Of a stretch of DNA of 12,728 nucleotides, positions 7,122 through 12,329 are shown one piece after another. The notes beneath the pieces were generated by a model that worked only from the letters and a program-made list of their open reading frames with translations, was not told the origin of the DNA and ran no database searches. Within the stretch, counting starts at the first letter, position 1. Every line of letters begins with the position of its first letter. A program made the translations under genes and the position numbers. Origin of the DNA: Candidatus Sumerlaeota bacterium (GTDB lineage Bacteria; Sumerlaeota; Sumerlaeia; JAFGJS01); assembly GCA_016928995.1 (NCBI GenBank), contig JAFGJS010000101.1, forward strand, positions 1-12,728, given 5' to 3'.

Positions 7122-7622
7122 TCAGGCCTTTTTCATGCGCTTGGCGTCGGCTTCGAGCACGTTGAGGTATTCCGCGAGCGGCCGGCCGGTGTGAGGATGT
7201 TTCAGCCTTGACGAGAGATCGAGCAGCGGCTTGAGCGCGAAGGCTCGCTCGACGAGCAAGGGATGCGGAACGATCAGGCGTTCCGTGGAGACGATGCAGT
7301 CGTCGTAGAGCAGCAGGTCGAGGTCGATGCAGCGCGGCCCCCATTTTGCAGAGCGCTTGCGGCCCATTTCGCGTTCGATGCCGAGGAGCAGGTCGAGCAC
7401 GTCCTCCGGTTCGAGCACGGTGTGCGCGCGCGCCGCGGCGTTGATGAATGGCGGTTGATTTACGACGCCCCAGGCCGGAGCGTGATACAGCGGCGAGAGC
7501 GTCACGCGGGTGAATGACTTTTCGCCGCGCAGCAGCTCGACCGCACGCAGCACCTGCGCCTTGGGATCGTCCAGGTTCGAGCCCAGCCCGATGTATATGG
7601 TATGCCCTGTCTTTTTGCCCAT
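7122..7622 (-). CDS. folK: 6-hydroxymethyl-7,8-dihydropterin pyrophosphokinase (HPPK)
   Basis: The 166-residue product matches HPPK in length and motifs: YIGLGSNLDDP (10-20), QPPFINAAA (56-64), and the hallmark REMGRKRSAKWGPRCIDLD (84-102) with Mg-binding Asp100 and Asp102. LLLYDD follows, then PHP (119-121). It transfers pyrophosphate from ATP to 6-hydroxymethyl-7,8-dihydropterin in cytoplasmic folate synthesis. I chose ATG 7622 because homologs begin just before the YIGLGSN strand. A frame extension to TTG 7697 exists but adds 25 residues outside the conserved domain. No folB or folP is adjacent. It sits at the head of a tightly packed cluster (membrane protein, lipase, amidohydrolase) and 88 bp after fetB, where a weak promoter-like sequence is present. 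Confidence 0.93.
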   Translation of the reverse strand: MGKKTGHTIYIGLGSNLDDPKAQVLRAVELLRGEKSFTRVTLSPLYHAPAWGVVNQPPFINAAARAHTVLEPEDVLDLLLGIEREMGRKRSAKWGPRCIDLDLLLYDDCIVSTERLIVPHPLLVERAFALKPLLDLSSRLKHPHTGRPLAEYLNVLEADAKRMKKA

Positions 7623-7654
7623 GATTCGGTCTTTGATGCGAGAGGATAACTGAT

Positions 7655-7684
7655 ACGATAGATCAAGGGCGTGAGTAAGCGCAA
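7655..7684 (-). promoter_or_regulatory. Weak candidate promoter upstream of folK
   Basis: On the minus strand TTGCGC (7684-7679) and TATCGT (7660-7655) are separated by 18 bases, roughly a sigma-70 layout, about 33 bases before the folK ATG. Both boxes match the consensus only partly. It would give the folK cluster a promoter separate from fetAB. Confidence 0.25.
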
Positions 7685-7710
7685 GCGCAAGAATCAAAAT
7701 CGAACATGGT

Positions 7711-8499
7711 TTATTTTTTCAGCACGGTCCGATTCAGGACGCCGTAGGGCGTGAAGGCTTGCGGCAAGCTGAGCAGCAGAGCGGCGGCGACGGTCAGCGC
7801 CGTGCCGGAGAAAATGGCGATCATGATCGCCAGCTGATATTGAATCGCGGTCATTGGGCTGCTGCCGCCGAGGATCACGCCGGTCATCATCCCCGGCAGC
7901 GAAACGAGGCCGATCGTGGCGATGGTGGCGACTGTGGGTGTGAGCGCGGCCTGGCAGGCGTCGCGCAGATGCGGCCGCAAGGCTTCTTGCAGCGTGGCGC
8001 CCTGCGACAGGGCGAGCTGGAACTCCGCCTCGCCCTTGCGCAGACCGGTAAAAAACGTTCGCACGCCCACGATGTCGGCGCGCAGGCAATTGCCCAGGAT
8101 CATCCCGCAGATGGGGATGGCGTATTGCGCGTCGAGCAGGCCGGGGCGATGCAGAACCGGACCGAGGAAATAAAGCAACGGAATCGCCGTGCCGGTCATC
8201 AGCGCCAGAAACAGCGGCCCCAGGAACGGCTTCAGCCGCAGCTCGCAGCCGCGCACGATGGAAAACTCCGCCACCACGATCATCGCCAGCACCCATGCGG
8301 CGTTGAGCCAGAAGTTGTTCAGCTTGAAGATGAATTCCAGATAAAATCCGACGAAAAGCAGCTGCACGGTCATGCGCGCGATGGCGAGCGCGGATTGGCC
8401 CAGCATCGGGATGCGCAGCCAGAGGATCACGGCGCAGGGGAGTATCAGCAGCGCATACGCGGCGGCCAGTCCGCCAATGCCGATGTCGATGGCGCCCAT
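7711..8499 (-). CDS. fetB: ABC-type iron export permease FetB (UPF0014)
   Basis: The 262-residue polytopic membrane protein carries the UPF0014/FetB signatures: ARMTVQLLFVGFYLEFIF (41-58), ICGMILGN (130-137), the cytoplasmic stretch LALSQGATLQEALRP (162-176), and the highly conserved GLVSLPGMMTGVILGGSSP (197-215) followed by YQLAIMIAIF. In E. coli FetB pairs with the ATPase FetA to export iron and protect against oxidative stress; other family members have been linked to metal or solute efflux. I chose ATG 8499 because AAAGGAG ends 8 bases before it. A GTG at 8505 overlaps the fetA stop (GTGA) but lies only 2 bases from that ribosome-binding site. The gene follows fetA by 2 bp and clearly forms one operon with it. 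Confidence 0.9.
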   Translation of the reverse strand: MGAIDIGIGGLAAAYALLILPCAVILWLRIPMLGQSALAIARMTVQLLFVGFYLEFIFKLNNFWLNAAWVLAMIVVAEFSIVRGCELRLKPFLGPLFLALMTGTAIPLLYFLGPVLHRPGLLDAQYAIPICGMILGNCLRADIVGVRTFFTGLRKGEAEFQLALSQGATLQEALRPHLRDACQAALTPTVATIATIGLVSLPGMMTGVILGGSSPMTAIQYQLAIMIAIFSGTALTVAAALLLSLPQAFTPYGVLNRTVLKK

Positions 8500-8501
8500 G
8501 T

Positions 8502-9146
8502 TCACGGCTCCTTTGGCGTGGAGATGTTCACGACGCGCGCCGCTGTTTTGCGCAGCGCTTCGTCGTGCGAAACGGACAGGATCGCCATGTCGCTCTGCTC
8601 GCGCAGCAGTTCCAGCGCCGCGGCCTTGGCTTCGCCGTCCAGCGCCGCGGTCGGCTCATCCAGCAGCAGCATTTTGCGCTCTAGCAGCAGCGCCACGACT
8701 AGCGCCAGCCGTTGCTTTTCGCCGCCGGACAGGTCGCCGGTCTGCTTGCTCATCGCATCATCCGGCAGACGCAGCCGCTTGAGCAGCTCCGGCGCGCGCG
8801 ATACGTTAGCGGCCAGCGCGGCGTTCGCCTTGTATGCGAACGGCCGGTGCAAAACTTCCTCCACGGTCCCATCGCCGAACTCCGGCGACTGCGGTACGTA
8901 TGCGATGCGCTGCCGCAATTCCCACACCGTGCGCGCGTCGAGCGCCTCGCCGTCCACGCGGATCGCCCCGGCATCCGGAGTGGCGAATCCCAGCACGCAA
9001 CGCAGCAGCGTCGTCTTGCCGCAGCCTGACGGCCCGTTCAGCGCCACATGCTCGCCATGCCCGACTGTCAACGAAAAGTCCCGCAGCAGACTTTTCCCAT
9101 TGAAAGAAATCGCAAGGCCGTCAATGTCGAGTGCGGATGGCATCAT
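8502..9146 (-). CDS. fetA: ABC transporter ATP-binding protein FetA
   Basis: This is a compact 214-residue ATPase with all nucleotide-binding motifs: Walker A GPSGCGKTT (38-46), Q-loop YVPQSPEF (83-90), signature LSGGEKQ (139-145), Walker B MLLLDEPTAALD (159-170) and H-loop His194 in SVSHDEA. The short length without a C-terminal regulatory domain and the adjoining UPF0014 permease identify it as FetA, which powers FetB-mediated iron export at the inner membrane. I chose the first of two ATGs (9146; 9143 is equivalent). A TTG extension to 9164 adds only hydrophobic residues. No strong ribosome-binding site is visible. The 157-bp upstream gap to nadK holds an inverted pair of 9-nt-periodic repeats and an AT-rich segment with a TATTAT box (complement of 9213-9218), but no convincing -35 box. 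Confidence 0.9.
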   Translation of the reverse strand: MMPSALDIDGLAISFNGKSLLRDFSLTVGHGEHVALNGPSGCGKTTLLRCVLGFATPDAGAIRVDGEALDARTVWELRQRIAYVPQSPEFGDGTVEEVLHRPFAYKANAALAANVSRAPELLKRLRLPDDAMSKQTGDLSGGEKQRLALVVALLLERKMLLLDEPTAALDGEAKAAALELLREQSDMAILSVSHDEALRKTAARVVNISTPKEP

Positions 9147-9172
9147 TAAAGATAAGGCAACCAAAAATATTC

Positions 9173-9198
9173 GACAGGATTAACAGGATATGCAGGAT
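9173..9198. repeat. 9-nt-periodic CAGGAT repeat, left arm of inverted pair
   Basis: CAGGAT occurs at 9175, 9184 and 9193, exactly nine bases apart, within GACAGGATTAACAGGAT and the bases after it. TTTTT follows. A diverged copy lies inverted at 9269-9292. From memory, very similar CAGGATTAACAGGAT strings are scattered through intergenic regions of many unrelated bacteria, so this is probably a dispersed repeat and not a gene-specific operator. Confidence 0.7.
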
Positions 9199-9225
9199 TT
9201 TTCAGTAAAGAAATAATACGTAACT

Positions 9226-9241
9226 CAGATTGGAAAATCTG
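9226..9241. other. Small hairpin between the repeat arms
   Basis: CAGATT (9226-9231) and AATCTG (9236-9241) form a perfect 6-bp stem with loop GGAA. On the + strand TTTTAT follows, giving a weak terminator-like shape. It lies in the AT-rich spacer between the two inverted repeat arms upstream of fetA. Confidence 0.35.
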
Positions 9242-9268
9242 TTTTATAACTCAACAGCGTTTTTTTGC

Positions 9269-9292
9269 ATCTTGTTTATCCTGTTCATCCCG
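9269..9292. repeat. 9-nt-periodic CAGGAT repeat, right arm (inverted)
   Basis: On the minus strand the units CGGGAT, CAGGAT and CAAGAT follow each other at nine-base spacing (complements at 9287, 9278 and 9269). They lie just downstream of the nadK stop and are preceded on that strand by a T-run. The arm is a diverged, inverted counterpart of 9173-9198. Confidence 0.65.
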
Positions 9293-9303
9293 TCAAAAAA
9301 AAA

Positions 9304-10032
9304 TCAATCCATCGGGCGGCCGGCGACGACGCATTGTTTGCAGCGTAGCGCGTCGAGACCGAGGATCGTGTACGGCTCCTCGGCCATGCCGATCTCCAGC
9401 CGGTCGTTTTCGTGCAGTTCCCACTGCTCCGGATCATTATCGGCCAATAGCAGCGCCGGACCGCGCGTGATCTGCACCGACAGCCGGTCCGCCACGTCCA
9501 GCACGGCCCACTCCACTGGCTCGACCGAATTCACGATCGCCAGCCCCAGTCCGGCCTTGAACGTGCCGCGCGTGATCGAACGGAAGTACGCCGTGGAGCC
9601 GAACGGCGTGGCCACGACCAATCCGTCGCCGATGATCTCATGCGGCACGTAGAGCTCGCCGTTCACCGAAAGATAAAAGCGCGTGGCCGACGCCGGATTC
9701 GCCATGTGCAGGCCGACCTCGTTCACCGCGAGTTTCACGTGATCCTTCCAGCGCATTTGGACTTTACGCAGCACAGAGCGCTCCAGCGCGCCGGACTTCA
9801 GCCGCTCCAGGATCGCCTGCGTCTCGTGCCTGGGGCACTTCACGCAATTATGATCGTTGCGGATGGGAACCTTGGGGATGCCGGGAAAATCGCGTTCCGC
9901 GCCGATCAGCGTGCCGTCGCCGCCATGGCAGATCATCACGTCCGCCTGATCGGGCGGCGCGATCTCGATGCCGGTCTGCTCCATCGCGGCTCGTAAATTC
10001 GCCACGTCCTGTCCTATGATATGCACCTTCAT
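9304..10032 (-). CDS. nadK: NAD kinase
   Basis: The 242-residue protein has the NAD kinase motifs: GGDGT (37-41) with the catalytic Asp, the NE pair (104-105, LAVNEV), and DGLVVATPFGSTAY (136-149), the glycine-rich nucleotide-binding segment. It phosphorylates NAD to NADP in the cytoplasm. Between GGDGT and NE lies an unusual stretch, KVPIRNDHNCVKC (54-66), in place of the common GINLGRLGFL. It contains a CxxC (63/66), and a second CxxC (231/234, CKQC) sits near the C-terminus. This pattern suggests a divergent NAD kinase branch with a possible structural metal site. ATG 10032 has an excellent ribosome-binding site (AGGAG, 8 bases upstream) and a promoter 35-64 bases upstream. A longer frame to GTG 10056 would swallow the ribosome-binding site and is rejected. 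It is divergent from the acyltransferase gene. Confidence 0.88.
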   Translation of the reverse strand: MKVHIIGQDVANLRAAMEQTGIEIAPPDQADVMICHGGDGTLIGAERDFPGIPKVPIRNDHNCVKCPRHETQAILERLKSGALERSVLRKVQMRWKDHVKLAVNEVGLHMANPASATRFYLSVNGELYVPHEIIGDGLVVATPFGSTAYFRSITRGTFKAGLGLAIVNSVEPVEWAVLDVADRLSVQITRGPALLLADNDPEQWELHENDRLEIGMAEEPYTILGLDALRCKQCVVAGRPMD

Positions 10033-10127
10033 GCCGCTCGCTCCTGTGATGCACACAATGCCTGCAATCTTGACGCCAATGCGCAGCGCTTGTCAATCGC
10101 GCTTCCCACCCGCTGGAATTTTCTTCT
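9986..10127. repeat. Direct repeat copy A: nadK start and divergent control region
   Basis: This stretch is repeated in the same orientation at 11454-11595. Bases 10034-10084 are identical to 11502-11552 (51 consecutive matches by eye). Similarity continues with scattered mismatches on both sides, into the first 16 or so nadK codons on one side and to about 10127 on the other. A single-base indel lies between the nadK ATG and its ribosome-binding site. Copy A controls the intact nadK and acyltransferase genes. Confidence 0.85.
10067..10096 (-). promoter_or_regulatory. Sigma-70-like promoter of nadK
   Basis: On the minus strand TTGACA (10096-10091), a perfect -35 box, is followed after 18 bases by CAAGAT (10072-10067), which keeps the three most conserved -10 positions (A2, A5, T6). 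The boxes lie 35-64 bases before the nadK ATG. The same bases form a TTGAC-N17-GTCAA dyad (10070-10096) that could be an operator. The whole element is conserved exactly in the second repeat copy. Confidence 0.55.
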
Positions 10128-10155
10128 TCACATTCCCTTCGAAGACCGTTATAAA
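10127..10155 (+). promoter_or_regulatory. Sigma-70-like promoter of the acyltransferase gene
   Basis: TTCACA (10127-10132; 5 of 6 to consensus), a 17-base spacer and TATAAA (10150-10155; 5 of 6) make a good sigma-70 promoter, 45 bases before the TTG start at 10201. In repeat copy B the corresponding bases have diverged and neither box survives. Confidence 0.55.
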
Positions 10156-10200
10156 CGTTTTTCTGCATACTCAAGAAGTACAAATCGTTGGAGCCTTGTT

Positions 10201-11445
10201 TTGACCAATATCCCTGCGTTGACGGCGTTGCGATTTCTAGCGGCGCTGGCGGTTTTTTTACATCACTGGCTTTCGCTGGACGGGCATCTCTTCTGGGGCG
10301 ATGATTTCATCCTGGTCGTCCATGAAAATCCAATCTTGCGCTTAATGTGGGAGGGTCGTTTCGGGGTCACTCTTTTTTTCGCACTCTCCGGCTTTCTACT
10401 CACCGTGTGTCATTACGGCGATTTTAACAAAAAGAGCGGCTGGGGCCGGTTTTTTCTCAAGCGCGCGGCGCGCATTCTGCCGTTGTACTTCTTTCTGCTG
10501 GCGCTGCTTTTTCTGCTCCACATCGCCATGCAAAGACATTATCACCTGCCGATGGACCGCTACTTCGTTTATGCCACGCTGACCCAGGCGTTCTTCGCCG
10601 ATCTAAAGTTCAACGGCATGGAGACCGCCTGGTCGCTGACCGTGGAATGGTGTTTTTATCTCACGCTGCCCATGATGATCCTGATGTTGCGCCGCATTTG
10701 GCGTGACGACGCAGGGCTGGCGCGCAACTTGAGCCTGTCTACTGTGGCGCTGTTTCTTATCGGTCTGATTTTGTTGCTGATTGGCACAATGCTAAGGCGG
10801 CAGGAAGTTTTCACGCTATGGGGCTTTATGGAGACCGTGCAGGATTGGCGGTCATACACCTATTTCGGCCGCTTTTACGACTTCGCCTTTGGCATGATCG
10901 CCGGAATGATCTACATTAAATCCGGCAACCGCTGGCTTCGTCGTCCGCCGCTTGCCGACGCAGCTGTGGCGGCAAGCAGCGCCGGCATTTTGATTTTGTG
11001 CTATCTCTCGTATGGGCTGGGCGGCATCGAAACGTACCATGGCTGGCTCTTGAATTTGCCCGGCGCGCTGCTCAGCGCTGTGTTCATCTACTTTCTCTGC
11101 TGTCGTGAAGGCCGCATTTCACGCGTGTTGAGCTGGAAACCGTTCGTCTACCTCGGTCAGATTTCCTTTGCGCTATACCTGATTCACAAATGGGATTTCA
11201 CCAACTGGATCTATAAGAAACTCGCCGCGACCGACATCCCGGCGATTGTCTCGATACTTGCATTATACGTTTTCTTTTCCTTGGTTTCCGCCGCGCTATA
11301 CGAACTCATTGAGCGTCCCGGACAATGGTGGGTTTTACGCATGGCAGGCGGACGCCGCAACGCCCGGCCGCCTTGGGCCATCCGCCGCTTTCGCGAATGG
11401 CGCGGCCTTCCAGCGCCTGCCGAGGCCGAAGCGCCGTTGGGGTGA
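10201..11445 (+). CDS. Acyltransferase 3 family membrane protein
   Basis: The 414-residue protein is an integral-membrane O-acyltransferase of the acyltransferase 3 (OafA/NodX-like) family. It begins with ALTALRFLAALAVFLHHW, carrying the family Arg (11) and the catalytic-region His (21/22). Next come FFALSGFLL (59-67), FLKRAARILPLYFF (85-98), WSLTVEWCFY (144-153), ISFALYLIHK (321-330) and ELIERP (368-373). About ten hydrophobic segments span the chain. Such proteins acylate cell-surface polysaccharides, lipopolysaccharide or secondary metabolites; the substrate here is unknown. I chose TTG 10201 because GGAG lies 7 bases upstream and a promoter lies 45 bases upstream; no ATG fits. The last 30 residues (from about 382) are Arg/Pro-rich, unlike the core. 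They end just before repeat copy B, so the 3' end may have been altered by the duplication junction. Confidence 0.9.
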   Translation: MTNIPALTALRFLAALAVFLHHWLSLDGHLFWGDDFILVVHENPILRLMWEGRFGVTLFFALSGFLLTVCHYGDFNKKSGWGRFFLKRAARILPLYFFLLALLFLLHIAMQRHYHLPMDRYFVYATLTQAFFADLKFNGMETAWSLTVEWCFYLTLPMMILMLRRIWRDDAGLARNLSLSTVALFLIGLILLLIGTMLRRQEVFTLWGFMETVQDWRSYTYFGRFYDFAFGMIAGMIYIKSGNRWLRRPPLADAAVAASSAGILILCYLSYGLGGIETYHGWLLNLPGALLSAVFIYFLCCREGRISRVLSWKPFVYLGQISFALYLIHKWDFTNWIYKKLAATDIPAIVSILALYVFFSLVSAALYELIERPGQWWVLRMAGGRRNARPPWAIRRFREWRGLPAPAEAEAPLG

Positions 11446-11453
11446 TTGTTCCG

Positions 11454-11501
11454 CGCGCCGCGCAGCTTCGCCGCGTCCTGTCCCACGATATGGGTTTTCA
11501 T
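11454..11501 (-). pseudogene. Truncated nadK 5' remnant
   Basis: From ATG 11501 the minus strand encodes MKTHIVGQDAAKLRGA, which aligns with the NAD kinase start MKVHIIGQDVANLRAA. Ten of 16 residues are identical, and the differences are mostly conservative. Similarity ends abruptly after this point; the frame continues antisense to the acyltransferase gene without GGDGT or any other kinase motif. The remnant still has its ribosome-binding site and promoter. It is best read as the leftover 5' end of a second nadK-like gene. Confidence 0.75.
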
Positions 11502-11595
11502 CCGCTCGCTCCTGTGATGCACACAATGCCTGCAATCTTGACGCCAATGCGCGGCGCTTGTCAATCGTGCTTCACGCCTGTTGGAATTTTCTTCG
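11454..11595. repeat. Direct repeat copy B: duplicated nadK control region
   Basis: This is a same-orientation copy of 9986-10127, offset by 1468-1469 bases, with 51 consecutive identical bases at 11502-11552. It keeps the nadK -35 box (complement of 11559-11564), the -10 box (complement of 11535-11540) and the AGGAG ribosome-binding site, but the promoter of the acyltransferase side is lost. It begins nine bases after the acyltransferase stop. Confidence 0.85.
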
Positions 11596-11726
11596 GCGCA
11601 ATCTCTCACCTCTGCCGGATAGAATTGGTTGGGGCGCATCTTGACTGCGCTACGCAATCAGTGCCGCGTCGGACTTGAAGCGTCAGCAAAGCATAAACCC
11701 CCTTCGCTCCAATGCTCTAAAATCTC

Positions 11727-11757
11727 TTGATCACATAGGTGTGCCCCGAATTATACT
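11727..11757 (+). promoter_or_regulatory. Loose candidate promoter for the small membrane protein
   Basis: TTGATC (11727-11732) and TATACT (11752-11757) match sigma-70 boxes reasonably, but the 19-base spacer is long. The leader to ATG 11841 would be about 80 bases. Confidence 0.3.
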
Positions 11758-11840
11758 CATCCTGGAGTCATAGAATCCATTTCTTGCGTTCCGTGTTTTA
11801 TGCGGGTTAATCTTAATATCGTGCATCTTACGAGGTGAGT

Positions 11841-12182
11841 ATGGATCAGAACATGCTGGTGACGATTATTACTTCTGCGGCGGTTGGAGCCCTTATATCT
11901 GGCATTATCAACTTGGTCGGGCAGTGGCGCGAACGTCGAGCACGCCGGCGCGAGCTTTTACTTGCGAAGTCAATTGATTTGGCTTTTGCCCGTCGCGAAT
12001 TTGTATTGAAGATCGCTAAAGAGATGGGCCAAGACGTTCGGTTTAAAGATGACATTTCGATTGCCGCCGGCTATTTTCGCGCTCTTGAACATTTGATGGA
12101 TCATAGTTCGCTGCCAGAAGAAGCTCTCGAAGCGGAGCGGCGCTCGCTTGAAGAGCTCGACGCCGACCGCCGAAACAGTTGA
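11841..12182 (+). CDS. Small membrane-anchored protein of unknown function (113 aa)
   Basis: The protein has one N-terminal hydrophobic helix (about 5-27, MLVTIITSAAVGALISGIIN), immediately followed by a very basic stretch (WRERRARRREL). The positive charge places the rest in the cytoplasm. The remaining 80 residues are predicted helical and charged, ending with an acidic/basic segment (EEALEAERRSLEELDADRR) that may form a coiled coil. No catalytic motif is seen. I chose ATG 11841 over GTG 11835 because GAGGT sits 5 bases before the ATG and overlaps the GTG. Proteins of this architecture are usually annotated as hypothetical. Its codon use is less GC-biased than that of its neighbours. No partner gene is adjacent: ldhA starts 147 bp downstream beyond a palindrome. 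Confidence 0.75.
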   Translation: MDQNMLVTIITSAAVGALISGIINLVGQWRERRARRRELLLAKSIDLAFARREFVLKIAKEMGQDVRFKDDISIAAGYFRALEHLMDHSSLPEEALEAERRSLEELDADRRNS

Positions 12183-12218
12183 TACTCGCGCTAACTGCTA
12201 TGAATTCCTATCGTGTGA

Positions 12219-12274
12219 GTCCCGGCAGGGACGGGACAATCGTAGCCCCGGATTTCAATCCGAGGCTACGATTG
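12219..12274. repeat. Compound palindrome (REP-like) upstream of ldhA
   Basis: Two dyads lie side by side. GTCCC/GGGAC (12219-12232) has a 4-base loop. The second is a 38-base near-perfect palindrome at 12237-12274: CAATCGTAGCC pairs with GGCTACGATTG, then after one C/A mismatch CGGATT pairs with AATCCG around a 2-base loop. There is no following T-run, so an intrinsic terminator is unlikely. The size, symmetry and intergenic location resemble REP elements mobilised by REP-associated tyrosine transposases; no such transposase is in this window. Confidence 0.7.
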
Positions 12275-12329
12275 TTGCGCCACTGCCGTGGTGTATACAA
12301 CGCGCGATCAAAACCGACCGAGGCGAATC

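Larger units (their letters stand above)
11446..11840. other. Gene-poor stretch holding repeat copy B
   Basis: The left part (11454-11595) is the second copy of the nadK/acyltransferase control region with a nadK start remnant. Around 11625-11655 the + strand has GGTTGGGGCGCATCTTGAC, similar in order to the ribosome-binding site and TTG start of the acyltransferase; the frame then diverges and stops. From about 11660 to 11725 I see nothing. 11727-11757 has a loose promoter-like sequence before the small membrane protein gene. Confidence 0.5.

Noticed and set aside
7623-7697. 25-residue N-terminal extension of folK from a TTG codon
   Set aside because: HPPK homologs start right before the YIGLGSN strand, which fits ATG 7622; the extension would cover the likely promoter.
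8500-8505. GTG start of fetB overlapping the fetA stop
   Set aside because: The AAAGGAG ribosome-binding site is only 2 bases from this GTG but 8 bases from ATG 8499, so the ATG is preferred.
7759-9183. 474-residue + strand ORF antisense to fetB and fetA
   Set aside because: It is a GC-driven shadow: the minus strand has complete FetA and FetB motif sets over the same bases, and the + strand translation is Gln/Arg/Ser-rich without any domain pattern.
9173-9292. CRISPR array
   Set aside because: The repeated unit is only about six bases at nine-base spacing; there are no long repeats or unique spacers and no cas genes.
10021-10200. Longer acyltransferase reading frame starting at 10021
   Set aside because: The extension runs through the divergent promoter region and repeat copy A and has no protein pattern; the family's N-terminal helix begins right after TTG 10201.
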